The translations under genes and the position numbers were made by a program. Positions 11,840-20,657 of a stretch of DNA of 64,000 bases are shown here, one piece after another. Location: assembly GCA_015059015.1 (NCBI GenBank), contig SVBG01000003.1:186001-250000 (forward strand), in the 5' to 3' direction. The notes beneath the pieces were generated by a model. It was not told the DNA's origin, did no database searches, and was given only the letters and a program-made list of their open reading frames with translations. The stretch comes from Erysipelotrichaceae bacterium. GTDB lineage: Bacteria; Bacillota_I; Bacilli_A; ML615J-28; CAG-313. Within the stretch, counting starts at the first letter, position 1; the number at the start of each line of letters is the position of its first letter.

Positions 11840-13213
11840 TTAAAAATCAAATTTACCTGTAAAATATGCTTTTAAGTCTTCTACTGCAACAACATCTTGT
11901 TTCATAGAATCACGATGACGAACAGTCACTAAACCTTTTTCTAAAGTGTCAAAGTCAACAGTTACACAATATGGTGTACCAATTGAATCTTGACGACGAT
12001 ATCTTTTACCAATTTTACCACTTGTATCGTATTCACAAATAAAATCTTTAGCAAGCATCTTAAATACTTCAGTAGCTTTTTCATTTAATTTATTTACAAG
12101 TGGAAGTACAGCAATCTTAATAGGAGCAAGTGCTGGATGTAAATGTAACACTTCTCTTGTTTCGCCACCCTCTAACTCTTCTTCTTCATATGCGTCAGTT
12201 AAAACTGCAAGTAATAATCTTTCTACACCTACACTTGGTTCAACTACATATGGAATATATTTTTCATTAGTTTCTGGATCTAAATATTCTAAACTTTCAC
12301 CTGAATGTTTTTGATGAACACCTAAATCGTAATCAGTTCGATCTGCAATACCCCAAAGTTCACCCCAACCAAAGAAATATTTAAATTCTACGTCAGTCGT
12401 TGCTTTAGAATAGAAACATAACTCTTCAGGTTTGTGATCTCTAAATCTTACAGACTCATCTTTTAATCCAAGTTTTGCAAGGAAGTCTAAGCAGAACTTC
12501 TTCCAATACGCAAACCATTCTAAGTCACTATCTGGTTTACAGAAAAATTCTAATTCCATTTGTTCAAATTCACGTGTTCTAAAAATAAAGTTACCTGGTG
12601 TAATTTCATTTCTAAATGATTTACCAATTTGACCAATACCAAATGGTACTTTTTTTCGTGTAGTTCTTTGAACATTCTTAAAGTTTACAAAAATACCTTG
12701 AGCAGTTTCAGGACGTAAATAAACTACTGATTTTGCTTCTTCAACAACACCTTGATGTGTTTCAAACATTAAATTAAACTTTCTAATAGGTGTATAATTA
12801 ACTGCACCACACTTAGGACAAGCAACTTTATTTTCAATAATAAAATTAAATAATTTATCATTGTCCCAACAATCACCTGTTTCAGCACCAAGTGTAAAGT
12901 CCTCAATTAATTTATCAGCACGATGTCTTGAACCACATGCTTTACAGTCAACTAGTGGATCTGAGAATCCTCCTACATGTCCTGATGCAACCCAAGTTTG
13001 AGGGTTCATTAAGATTGCAGCATCAATACCAACATTATTTGGATGGCATTGTATAAAATCTTTCCACCAAGCTTTCTTAATATTATTTTTTAATTCAACA
13101 CCAAGTGGACCATAGTCCCACGCATTAGCTAGACCACCATAAATCTCACTACCTTGATATACGAATCCTAATTGTTTTAAATATGCAACAAATTTTTCCA
13201 TTGTCATTTCCAT
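11840..13213 (-). CDS. glyS: Glycyl-tRNA synthetase (single-chain, dimeric type)
   Basis: Class II synthetase that charges tRNA-Gly. The 457-residue single-chain alpha2 form differs from the GlyQ/GlyS tetramer of Bacillus. Motif 1 region: [19 protein letters not shown] zinc-type element is formed by [12 protein letters not shown] and ACPKCGA. Motif 2 region: [19 protein letters not shown]. Motif 3 region: [13 protein letters not shown]. The anticodon-binding domain follows ([14 protein letters not shown]). The start is preceded by AAAGGTGGTG. No T-box is visible upstream; the GGTGG there is the ribosome site. It lies between the second rpoD-like gene and dnaG. Confidence 0.95.
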   Translation of the reverse strand: MEMTMEKFVAYLKQLGFVYQGSEIYGGLANAWDYGPLGVELKNNIKKAWWKDFIQCHPNNVGIDAAILMNPQTWVASGHVGGFSDPLVDCKACGSRHRADKLIEDFTLGAETGDCWDNDKLFNFIIENKVACPKCGAVNYTPIRKFNLMFETHQGVVEEAKSVVYLRPETAQGIFVNFKNVQRTTRKKVPFGIGQIGKSFRNEITPGNFIFRTREFEQMELEFFCKPDSDLEWFAYWKKFCLDFLAKLGLKDESVRFRDHKPEELCFYSKATTDVEFKYFFGWGELWGIADRTDYDLGVHQKHSGESLEYLDPETNEKYIPYVVEPSVGVERLLLAVLTDAYEEEELEGGETREVLHLHPALAPIKIAVLPLVNKLNEKATEVFKMLAKDFICEYDTSGKIGKRYRRQDSIGTPYCVTVDFDTLEKGLVTVRHRDSMKQDVVAVEDLKAYFTGKFDF

Positions 13214-13320
13214 ATTTTACACCACCTTTAATATATTTTTTATCATTTTTGTCTTTCTTATTATACCACAATTACTATTTATTTACCAAAAAAAAGAATA
13301 TAAAGAAAAAATCAACTAAT

Positions 13321-13356
13321 AAAAAAAGAATTTAATACTATAAATGTACTAAATTC
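13321..13356 (-). terminator. Terminator after rpoD paralogue 2
   Basis: On the minus strand an 11-bp stem (GAATTTAGTAC pairing with GTATTAAATTC, one G-U pair) is followed by TTTTTTT. It lies between the sigma factor stop and glyS. Confidence 0.75.
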
Positions 13357-13377
13357 TAATTAATTTATTTAATATGT

Positions 13378-14628
13378 TTACTCAATATGTTGTTTTAAAC
13401 GATTCATTCTTTGATGGTTACGTAATCTTTGAAGTGCTTTAGCTTCAATTTGACGTACTCTTTCACGAGTAACGCCCATAATCTTACCTACTTCTTCTAA
13501 AGTATGACTTCTATCAACACCAATGCCATAACGAAGACGAATAACCATTTCTTCACGAGGAGTAAGAGTTTGTAAAACATCATCGATTTCTTCACGATAT
13601 AATGTTTTTTCAGTATATTCAAGTGGATTAAGTGTATTTTCATCTGCAACTAAATCAATTAATGTTGAATCTTCTTCATCACCAACAGCATTGTCAAACG
13701 AAATAGAGTCTTGTGCAACTCTTTGTAATTCAACAATTTTCTCAACTGGTAATTTCATTTCTTCAGCAATTTCTTCAATTGTAGGTTCACGATGTAATTC
13801 TTGTACTAAACGTCTTCTAGTTCTAGTTAAACGATTAATGCATTCATGCATATGAACTGGAATACGTACATTACGACCTTTATCAGCAATCGCTCTTGTG
13901 ATAGATTGACGAATCCACCATGTAGCATATGTACAGAATTTAAAACCACGTGTAGGGTCATATTTAAGTACTGCTTTCATAAGTCCCATATTACCTTCTT
14001 GAATTAAGTCAGAAAGTGGTAATCCTCTTGTCATATATCGTTTTGCGATATGGACAACTAAACGTAGGTTTGCTTCAATCAATAAATCTTGAGCACCTTT
14101 ACCAATTGAAATCTTTTCTTCTAATTCTTTTAATTCCTCTTCTGATAACTTTTTACCTGCTTTTTCATATTGTTCAATCTTTTCTTTTGACATAATCCCT
14201 TCTTGAACTTGTCTAGCAAGTTCTAATTCTTGAGTAATATTTAAAAGATCAACTTGACCAATTTCATGTAAATACATTTTAACAATATCATCAGATTGAT
14301 AAGGTGTAGAATCAATATTATCAAAATCTGAAACCTTAATTTCAACTTCTTCTTCAGAAATTAAATCTTCATCATCAGGTTCTTCATCTAAATCATCTAA
14401 ATCATCACCAATTTCATCAATTGATATATCATCAATAATATCAGGAGAATTTGCATCATCTTTTGTTACTTCATAATTTTTTGATTCTAAATGAGAAATT
14501 ATTTCATCTAATAATTCTTCATCATCATTAGAAAATAACTTTGTGATTAAACCAATAGGAATATAACCATGTTCGTCCCCATACTTAGTTAATTCATCAA
14601 TTTGAGTTTTGTATAATTCAATATTCAT
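13378..14628 (-). CDS. RpoD/SigA-type sigma-70 factor (paralogue 2)
   Basis: A 416-residue primary-type sigma factor. Region 1.1 (near residues 10-60) is followed by a highly acidic linker (residues about 60-105). Region 1.2 is SDDIVKMYLHEIGQVDLL. Region 2.4 is TYATWWIRQSITRAIADKGR, and region 4.2 is HTLEEVGKIMGVTRERVRQI. Compared with paralogue 1 it keeps the usual AIT in the -10 recognition helix, and region 4.2 is closer to typical SigA. Its own terminator separates it from glyS. Either this is the vegetative sigma and the dnaG-linked copy is an alternative group 2 factor, or the reverse. Confidence 0.9.
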   Translation of the reverse strand: MNIELYKTQIDELTKYGDEHGYIPIGLITKLFSNDDEELLDEIISHLESKNYEVTKDDANSPDIIDDISIDEIGDDLDDLDEEPDDEDLISEEEVEIKVSDFDNIDSTPYQSDDIVKMYLHEIGQVDLLNITQELELARQVQEGIMSKEKIEQYEKAGKKLSEEELKELEEKISIGKGAQDLLIEANLRLVVHIAKRYMTRGLPLSDLIQEGNMGLMKAVLKYDPTRGFKFCTYATWWIRQSITRAIADKGRNVRIPVHMHECINRLTRTRRRLVQELHREPTIEEIAEEMKLPVEKIVELQRVAQDSISFDNAVGDEEDSTLIDLVADENTLNPLEYTEKTLYREEIDDVLQTLTPREEMVIRLRYGIGVDRSHTLEEVGKIMGVTRERVRQIEAKALQRLRNHQRMNRLKQHIE

Positions 14629-14716
14629 TATTTAATCCTCTCCTTTTCCACCTATATAACAAAAAAAAGTACGTTTTTTTGAAAAATTTTTATTTTTTTT
14701 TAAATATTTTGTCATA

Positions 14717-15925
14717 TTATTTCAAATTAGCAAATATTTTATTAAAAAAACTCAAATCAGTTGTTTGATACACAATATATGTAGAAATAATTAAAAAGAT
14801 AACAGTTATTAAAACATAATAAATTATAACTTTAGAATCAATAATAGGTCCTCTAATTTTAGATGCTACAATATCAATTACAGGTGTAAGTAATGATACT
14901 AAAATTATTGATAAGCAAACACCATCAAATCCAATTACTAAACGAATAAACGATGTAAAAATACCTAATAAAATGGCATAAATAATTTTACCATTAGGTG
15001 TTTTAGGTGTTGTTACGTAATCAGTAGCAAGAAAAACAGCACCAAATAAAATACTACCTGATAATAAATTAAAGGTTGGAAACCAAATCCCATAAAATGA
15101 ACCATTTATTTTATTAACTATTGCAGCAACATAACTTATTACAAATACAGTTCCAGTATAGAAGATTGGTACACGCCAATTAATAGATTTTCTTATAACT
15201 AAATAAATATATGCAAGAACACATAAAATCCCACTTACTTCACCTAAGTTACCACCTTTAAACCCTACAAATAGATTAAATAAACTTCCAAATTGATTAA
15301 TTAAACTACTATAGCTAAAACCTAAATTACCAAGTTTTAACATAAGTTCACGCATGGCGGGTACAGGAGCTTGCGTTGCAGTAATATTTAATGTATTTGA
15401 TAAAATCAAAACTTGTTCATTCATTGAATTAACAATAATCTTATTAAACACAACATATAAAACTGCATATGCTAAAAGGGCAGGATTAAAAATATTTTTA
15501 CCTAATCCACCGAAAATCATTTTTAAACAAATATTTCCGATAAAGCATCCAACAACAATGATGTACAACGGAACTCTCACAGGTAATAATAAACTAATAA
15601 CAAGTCCTATCATAAAACCAAAACTATAATGAGTTTCTCTAATTAATAATTTAAATTTTTTTACTTTTTTAAATATCAATATATAAATGGCTTCCAAAAT
15701 TACACTTGAAAGAATTCCAACTAAAACATTTATAAAAGGTTTAACCAAATAATAAACTTGTGTAATTTCTCCATTAATAAAGGGAACTAAACCATTAATA
15801 ACAAAACCAAACATTATAAATGAAATAAAAGCAACTAAATAATCATACATCATTCTTGTTGTAGAAATACTCCCCAAATCAACAGAGCGAATAAATGGTG
15901 TTTTACTAATTAAAAATTTTTTCAT
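14717..15925 (-). CDS. rnfD: RnfD-like ion-translocating membrane subunit
   Basis: A 402-residue integral membrane protein of the NqrB/RnfD/RnfE family, a subunit of ferredoxin:NAD+ oxidoreductase complexes that couple electron flow to Na+ or H+ transport. About nine to ten hydrophobic helices are visible. Family signatures are GLGKNIFNPALLAYAVL near residues 140-156, SILFGAVFLATDYVTTP near 291-307, and a TATQAPVPA segment near 184-192, where the covalent FMN threonine of RnfD is expected. It follows rnfC by 8 bases. The other Rnf subunits (A, B, E, G) are not in this window, so assembly of a complete complex is uncertain. Confidence 0.87.
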   Translation of the reverse strand: MKKFLISKTPFIRSVDLGSISTTRMMYDYLVAFISFIMFGFVINGLVPFINGEITQVYYLVKPFINVLVGILSSVILEAIYILIFKKVKKFKLLIRETHYSFGFMIGLVISLLLPVRVPLYIIVVGCFIGNICLKMIFGGLGKNIFNPALLAYAVLYVVFNKIIVNSMNEQVLILSNTLNITATQAPVPAMRELMLKLGNLGFSYSSLINQFGSLFNLFVGFKGGNLGEVSGILCVLAYIYLVIRKSINWRVPIFYTGTVFVISYVAAIVNKINGSFYGIWFPTFNLLSGSILFGAVFLATDYVTTPKTPNGKIIYAILLGIFTSFIRLVIGFDGVCLSIILVSLLTPVIDIVASKIRGPIIDSKVIIYYVLITVIFLIISTYIVYQTTDLSFFNKIFANLK

Positions 15926-15933
15926 AATCTCAC

Positions 15934-17241
15934 CTACTTCTTCTGATCTAATTTAACATCTTTTGATGCAACTAATAAATCTTTAGCAAGCCCTACAATT
16001 TCACTTACATCAACACGAGATGGACAAATATATGAACAAAGTCCACATCTAACACATTTTAATGTGTTAAGAGCTTCAATTGTTGAAATTTTATTTTTTT
16101 CATATGCCTTTTTTATTAAAGTTGGAGTTAACTTTACAGGACAAATTTCTGCACATTTACCACAACCAATACAATTTAAAGTAATAACAGTAGGACTTTT
16201 TAAAAGAACTACAACATTATTAAGATTAGATGTGATTATAAAATCATCATTAGGCATCGATTTACCACTTAGTGGTCCACCCGCAATAACGTAAGCTTCT
16301 TCTAAACCATCAATGTATCCACCACATCGCTCTAAAAGAGTAGAAAATTTTGTTCCTATTTTAATTCTTAAATTTTTAGGTTCATTAATACCTTCTCCAC
16401 TAACAGTTATAACTTTTTCAATTAAAGGTTTATTTTCTTCAATTGCTTCACAAACACTAATTGCTGTTTGAACATTATTTACAATAACACCTATTTCACG
16501 AGGTAGTGCAGCATATGTTTTTTTAGTAACACGTTCTACAATATGCTTTTCCCAACCTACAGGGTATTTATCTTTTAATAAAAATAAAGTAATATTTTTT
16601 TCATTTTTTAGTTTTTCCGATAATAATTCTACAGCTTCCACTTTAGCTTTTTTAATCGCAATAACACCACGTTTTGCACCATTAACTTTCATAATGTATT
16701 TTAAGCCACGAATTAATTTATCAGCATTTTCTAAAATAGAAACAAAATCACATGTAATATAAGGTTCACATTCAGCAGCATTAATAATAATTAAATTAGC
16801 ATTTTGTTTAGGTAAATACTTTACATAAGTAGGAAAACCTGCTCCACCTAAACCAACAATACCAGCATTTTTAACTCTATTAACAATTTCATCTCTAGAT
16901 AAATCTACATTACTACACGCATTATAAAAAGTTTCTTCTTTAAAATCATTCGTAATTTCAAGCATTTCAACAATTTTTCCATTTGAATGAAGCATTTTTT
17001 TAATATCAGAAACAGTTCCACTAACTGATGAACATACTGGATGAGCATAACGATCTTCACGATAAAGAATTGGTTGGCCCATTAAAACACGAGTTCCAAT
17101 CTCTACAACTTTTTTATATAAAATACCATTACTTTCTAGTGGAAAATAAACAACATTTGGATTAAGAGCATTTTCAATCGGATTTTTAATTGATAAACGC
17201 TTTTTACCATGAAGTTTTATACCATGAACTTTGAGAAACAT
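15934..17241 (-). CDS. rnfC: RnfC-like NADH:ferredoxin oxidoreductase subunit
   Basis: Peripheral iron-sulfur/flavin subunit of the Rnf type. The 435 residues hold an N-terminal barrel-sandwich domain (about 1-100), a nucleotide/FMN domain with GIVGLGGAGFPTYVKY (near 127-142) and NAAECEPYITCD, an SLBB-like segment, and two C-terminal [4Fe-4S] motifs (C357, C360, C363, C367 and C396, C399, C402, C406). It is the first gene of a two-gene operon with rnfD. AAGGAGG precedes the ATG, and an extended -10 promoter lies about 75 bases upstream. Confidence 0.9.
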   Translation of the reverse strand: MFLKVHGIKLHGKKRLSIKNPIENALNPNVVYFPLESNGILYKKVVEIGTRVLMGQPILYREDRYAHPVCSSVSGTVSDIKKMLHSNGKIVEMLEITNDFKEETFYNACSNVDLSRDEIVNRVKNAGIVGLGGAGFPTYVKYLPKQNANLIIINAAECEPYITCDFVSILENADKLIRGLKYIMKVNGAKRGVIAIKKAKVEAVELLSEKLKNEKNITLFLLKDKYPVGWEKHIVERVTKKTYAALPREIGVIVNNVQTAISVCEAIEENKPLIEKVITVSGEGINEPKNLRIKIGTKFSTLLERCGGYIDGLEEAYVIAGGPLSGKSMPNDDFIITSNLNNVVVLLKSPTVITLNCIGCGKCAEICPVKLTPTLIKKAYEKNKISTIEALNTLKCVRCGLCSYICPSRVDVSEIVGLAKDLLVASKDVKLDQKK

Positions 17242-17314
17242 AAGATTCCTCCTTTTTATTTTAATAAATCATAGTAAAAATCAAATAACAATATTACTAC
17301 CATTTTACTACATA

Positions 17315-17323
17315 ATTATATCA
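17315..17323 (-). promoter_or_regulatory. Extended -10 promoter of rnfC-rnfD
   Basis: On the minus strand TGATATAAT matches an extended -10 element. The -35 region at the right distance (TCGCAA) is poor. It lies downstream of the yqfD terminator, so rnfCD forms its own unit. Confidence 0.5.
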
Positions 17324-17378
17324 TATTTTGTAAAAAGTTGCGAGAAAATAAGTCATTTAACTAAAAAAACAAATAAAA

Positions 17379-17400
17379 AATCTACTTTTAAGAGTAGATT
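17379..17400 (-). terminator. Terminator of yqfC-yqfD
   Basis: An 8-bp stem AATCTACT/AGTAGATT followed by a T-rich tract on the minus strand. It overlaps the yqfD stop codon. Confidence 0.7.
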
Positions 17401-18515
17401 CCAATACTTTTAATTTCATTTACTAAGAAAAAAAAGGTAAAACTATCCTCATTTTCTTCATAATTTAAAAGTTTAATATTATTTATTTTCTCTAATGTTG
17501 ATTTACGATATAGTTCTAAATTATAATATATTGTACTTATTGCATAGTTATATGCATCTTCATAATTATATACTAATTTAATAAAATCTTTCTCATAATA
17601 ATAAACTTTATCTAATTTAATATAATTAAAAATCTCAAATATTGACTTAAGTTCAATAGTTTGATTATCATAAATATTTTTGTAATTTAAAAGATTATTA
17701 TTACCAAATCTAATATTATATTTTCTAATAAACTTTCCAGTATAATCAAAGATAATTTTTTCTTTTTTAACAACTACAGTTTTATATTCCGCAAGACTTC
17801 CTAATACTACAGCATCACAATATCCAGATTCACCATTAGGAGTTACTAGAACTTCACCTTTTTTTATACTTTGATTTAAATTTACAAGTACAACTCCTTC
17901 TTTACAATTTATACTATAAATAACTGCATTATAATTACTTATAAGAGAATTTTTATTTTTTAACACTTTGTTATTTTGCTTAACATCTATTTTTTCAATA
18001 TCAATTATTAATGCACCACCACTTTTACTTATTCCAATATAAGCATAATTAGGAAATGTTGCTCTTAAAGACAATGAAATACTATTTATATCCTCATTTA
18101 AAGAATATAAAAACCATTTTTTATCTAATTTACTATTTACATAACTATAAACCCTATAATCATACATTGATTCATCTTTGAATTTAATTTCCCTTATAAA
18201 ATAACTACTAGATAAAAAAATTAAACATATTAAAATGAATGTTAAAATAATTATTATTTTATTTAGTATTACTTTTTTAAATACTACTTTATACTGATCA
18301 ACATATAAAATATCATACTCTTTTAAATAATTATATAGTTTTTTATTACCATAACAAATAATAAAATCATCACTAGATGATATAAAATATGCTTTTAGTT
18401 TTAACTTATAAAATAACTCTTTAGGAATCCTAAATTCATAATGAAACAATTTATGTAACTTAATCAACGATTTTAATTTCTGTAATTTTCCCATACACTT
18501 CAATATAACTTTCAT
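17388..18515 (-). CDS. yqfD: Sporulation protein YqfD
   Basis: A 375-residue protein of the YqfD/SpoIV stage family. An N-terminal soluble domain precedes one strong membrane helix (IIIILTFILICLIFLSSSY, near residues 87-106). The extracytoplasmic domain contains the family segment ATFPNYAYIGISKSGGALII, with a barrel-like region later (GEVLVTPNGESGYCDAVVLG). In Bacillus yqfC and yqfD are adjacent and expressed in the mother cell; here they overlap by 56 bases. The start is uncertain: no clear ribosome site precedes the first ATG (18515), and an internal ATG 7 codons on is possible. Unlike Bacillus, phoH is not next to it but lies 36 kb away. Confidence 0.82.
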   Translation of the reverse strand: MKVILKCMGKLQKLKSLIKLHKLFHYEFRIPKELFYKLKLKAYFISSSDDFIICYGNKKLYNYLKEYDILYVDQYKVVFKKVILNKIIIILTFILICLIFLSSSYFIREIKFKDESMYDYRVYSYVNSKLDKKWFLYSLNEDINSISLSLRATFPNYAYIGISKSGGALIIDIEKIDVKQNNKVLKNKNSLISNYNAVIYSINCKEGVVLVNLNQSIKKGEVLVTPNGESGYCDAVVLGSLAEYKTVVVKKEKIIFDYTGKFIRKYNIRFGNNNLLNYKNIYDNQTIELKSIFEIFNYIKLDKVYYYEKDFIKLVYNYEDAYNYAISTIYYNLELYRKSTLEKINNIKLLNYEENEDSFTFFFLVNEIKSIGIYS

Positions 18516-18663
18516 CTAAAATCGTAATTTTAAGTAAACTACCAATTAATAAATAATTATCAACCAATATATAATCATCATTAATACTCTTTAATTCCTT
18601 AAAATTTTTTATTGTTACATGTTTATTACTATCTAAAATAACTTTTACTTCTTCATTAAACAA
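18460..18663 (-). CDS. yqfC: YabP/YqfC family sporulation protein
   Basis: A 67-residue protein of the YabP/YqfC family (beta-rich, for example DNYLLIGSLLKITIL and YIEVYGKITEIKIVD), adjacent to yqfD as in Bacillus. I take the TTG at 18663, because AGGTGATT sits 5 bases before it. A GTG at 18672, inside that same ribosome site, would give 70 residues. A 14-bp hairpin (18667-18699) covers the ribosome site, so translation may be controlled or the gene may depend on a promoter inside the stem. Confidence 0.75.
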   Translation of the reverse strand: MFNEEVKVILDSNKHVTIKNFKELKSINDDYILVDNYLLIGSLLKITILDESYIEVYGKITEIKIVD

Positions 18664-18666
18664 AAT

Positions 18667-18699
18667 AATCACCTATTAAAGTATATTTAATAAGTGATT
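18667..18699 (-). promoter_or_regulatory. Hairpin over the yqfC ribosome binding site
   Basis: AATCACTTATTAAA pairs over 14 consecutive positions (one G-U) with the segment ending in AGGTGATT; the loop is TATAC. The 3' arm contains the whole ribosome site and the possible GTG start of yqfC. Confidence 0.6.
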
Positions 18700-18717
18700 A
18701 AATTATGAAAAAATAAA

Positions 18718-18745
18718 AATAGGTTTATATAACTATAAACCTATT
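18718..18745 (-). terminator. rpsU terminator
   Basis: A perfect 12-bp stem AATAGGTTTATA/TATAAACCTATT with a 4-base loop, followed on the minus strand by a T-rich tract (TTTTATTTTTT). Confidence 0.85.
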
Positions 18746-18756
18746 ATTTATTGATA

Positions 18757-18936
18757 CTAACGAGCACGTCCTGCTTTACGAGCAGCTCTTCTTTTTTCTT
18801 TACGAACTTCAGCTGGCTTCATATAATGTTGACGTTTTTTAGCTTCCACAAGGGTACCTGCTCTTGAAACATCACGTTTGAAGCGTTTGATAGCATCATC
18901 TAGTGAATCATTATCTCTTACGATTGTTTTTGGCAT
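18757..18936 (-). CDS. rpsU: 30S ribosomal protein S21
   Basis: Small-subunit ribosomal protein. The 59 residues starting [20 protein letters not shown], with a very basic C-terminus ([15 protein letters not shown]), match S21 closely. The frame is open 9 codons upstream, but AAGGAGGG lies between that start and the ATG at 18936, and S21 normally begins MPK/MSK, so the short start is right. The gene is monocistronic, with a consensus promoter and strong terminator. Confidence 0.96.
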   Translation of the reverse strand: MPKTIVRDNDSLDDAIKRFKRDVSRAGTLVEAKKRQHYMKPAEVRKEKRRAARKAGRAR

Positions 18937-18976
18937 TTTCTCTGGTCCCTCCTTCCGCACCATAAATTACTCATAT

Positions 18977-19005
18977 ATTATACACGAAAATAGTCATTTT
19001 GTAAA
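18977..19005 (-). promoter_or_regulatory. rpsU promoter
   Basis: TTTACA, a 17-base spacer and TATAAT on the minus strand, about 40 bases before the rpsU start. Confidence 0.8.
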
Positions 19006-19024
19006 GTTTTTTGAACTTTTATTT

Positions 19025-19633
19025 TTATTTTTTTACAATATAATCTTTTAATTGTTCAATTAATAAACGCGATGCATTACCACGATGATTGATAGCATAT
19101 CTTAACTCATCATCTATTTCTGCAAGTGTCATTTTGTACTTTGGAATTTCAAAAATTGAAGAATATCCAAAACTCTTTGTACCACGAGGTTCGAAAGTTA
19201 TAGTACCACTTAATTCTCCAATAGAACTAATTAAATTAATTCCATCATAATAATACATTGCGGTAACAAACTTAGCATTACGATTAAGGTTGTTTTTAAG
19301 TTCCCTTAAAATACGTTCATTATTTTTATCTGGATCAGTATGTTCACCATTAATACTGCCATATCTTGCAGATAGAACACCAGGAGCACCACCAAGAGCT
19401 TCAACTAACAAACCAGTATCATCTGAAATAGTTGGAATTTTAAACTTCTCGTAATAGTAGATTGCCTTAATATAAGCATTTGCTAAGAAAGTATTACCAT
19501 CTTCCACAGGTTCTTCGACACTTTCAAAATCTTTAAATGTTAGTATCTCAACATCACTAAGTTTTGCAGCTCTAAATACATTTTCCATTTCAATTAATTT
19601 ACCAATATTTCCTGTTGCAAGTAATATTTTCAT
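19025..19633 (-). CDS. rdgB: dITP/XTP pyrophosphatase (RdgB/HAM1)
   Basis: House-cleaning enzyme that hydrolyses dITP, ITP and XTP to monophosphates. The 202 residues show ATGNIGKLIEM near residue 6, ISDDTGLLVEALGGAPGVLSARY in the middle (D and SAR substrate contacts), GYSSIFEIP, and the C-terminal HRGNASRLL. The start MKILLATGN at 19633 follows GAGGTG; an upstream ATG overlaps that site. It lies downstream of gerM, as in Bacillus (gerM-rph-ysnA, here without rph). Confidence 0.93.
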   Translation of the reverse strand: MKILLATGNIGKLIEMENVFRAAKLSDVEILTFKDFESVEEPVEDGNTFLANAYIKAIYYYEKFKIPTISDDTGLLVEALGGAPGVLSARYGSINGEHTDPDKNNERILRELKNNLNRNAKFVTAMYYYDGINLISSIGELSGTITFEPRGTKSFGYSSIFEIPKYKMTLAEIDDELRYAINHRGNASRLLIEQLKDYIVKK

Positions 19634-19690
19634 AGCACACCTCATTTCTAATCGTAATTATATCAAATTTTATACAAAAAAACAAAAAAA

Positions 19691-19709
19691 GGCTTTAATT
19701 TCTAAAGCC
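19691..19709 (-). terminator. gerM terminator
   Basis: A 7-bp stem GGCTTTA/TAAAGCC followed by TTTTTTTG on the minus strand; it overlaps the gerM stop. The next gene, rdgB, therefore probably has its own promoter or is read through. Confidence 0.7.
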
Positions 19710-20550
19710 CATTTTCCTCAGTAATTTCTAACAATACTTGGTTTAAACCTTGTACTTGAATATTACTAATATTCATATTATAATTAATTGTTTCTACAAT
19801 ACTTTTCTTTAAATTTTCACTTAATGAAGTTTCAACTGCAAGATCAATAATGATAGAATCAGTACTAATTACGTAATCATATTCTCTATTATTATATATT
19901 TCATTAAATAACTTACTTACAATAAAATCACATTCATCTAAATCTTTATAAACATAAGTAACTGGTCTAATAAGATCATCAACATATTCAATAACAGTTG
20001 TAGTCTTTGCTTCAAAGATAAAATTAGTTTCACAAGTTAAATTAATCCCCATATCTATTGATAAGTTGTCAAAATAAAATCCATTTATTGAATTAATTAA
20101 TTCTCCTTCTACTAAAACTTCAACTTCATTTATTTCATCATTACAATAAGTCCATACAATTTGTTCAATTGTTTTTCTTCCCTCAGATTCTAAAAATTCT
20201 TTAGAAACATTTAGAGAAAGAACATTATTATTTAATTCATAACTAATAAGTGATGTCATTGTATTAATGCTAGTATCATAAGTATTTTTAAATGTACCTG
20301 TTTTTTTAGTTAAAATATCGAATTTTTGATTAATTAAATCTTCTTCTAGACTATTTACATATGCATTAACACCAACTAATTGATTATTTTCATCACACAT
20401 ATAAACCAATATTTTTTCATTATTCTCTTCAATATTTGCTTGAATATCATCATCTTTTCCAAATATCTTTCGGTATGTATCCTTAGGAATTAAAAATAAA
20501 ACAGCAATTAAGATAACTAATAAAATTATAAAAATTATTTTCTTTTTCAT
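19702..20550 (-). CDS. gerM: GerM-like spore germination/sporulation lipoprotein-type protein
   Basis: A 282-residue protein with an N-terminal signal-anchor helix (IIFIILLVILIAVLFLIP) and two GerMN-like repeats, near residues 45-165 and 170-280. It matches the GerMN family, which in Bacillus is needed for asymmetric septum and germination functions. No lipobox cysteine follows the helix, so it is probably membrane-anchored and not a lipoprotein. The ATG at 20550 follows GAGGTGAT; the longer frame begins with a GTG inside that site. It lies next to rdgB, as in Bacillus. Confidence 0.75.
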   Translation of the reverse strand: MKKKIIFIILLVILIAVLFLIPKDTYRKIFGKDDDIQANIEENNEKILVYMCDENNQLVGVNAYVNSLEEDLINQKFDILTKKTGTFKNTYDTSINTMTSLISYELNNNVLSLNVSKEFLESEGRKTIEQIVWTYCNDEINEVEVLVEGELINSINGFYFDNLSIDMGINLTCETNFIFEAKTTTVIEYVDDLIRPVTYVYKDLDECDFIVSKLFNEIYNNREYDYVISTDSIIIDLAVETSLSENLKKSIVETINYNMNISNIQVQGLNQVLLEITEENGL

Positions 20551-20605
20551 AAATATCACCTCTACAAAATTTTATTCTTCTAAATAAAATAATATTCACA
20601 AATAC

Positions 20606-20634
20606 TTGAATTAAACTTAATAAAATGATATACT
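20606..20634 (+). promoter_or_regulatory. CPBP protease gene promoter
   Basis: TTGAAT, a 17-base spacer and TATACT. It overlaps an upstream in-frame ATG and so supports the start at 20658. Confidence 0.75.
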
Positions 20635-20657
20635 ATTTTAAAAAGGAGAATACATTT

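Noticed and set aside
13214-13377. Possible T-box before glyS (GGTGG)
   Set aside because: The GGTGG is the ribosome site itself, directly before the ATG; no ACCGCG core or antiterminator partner is found, and the hairpin present terminates the upstream sigma gene.
14640-14710. Terminator between rnfD and the second sigma gene
   Set aside because: A CAAAAAAA/TTTTTTTG stem can form, but it is almost pure A-T and could arise by base composition alone.
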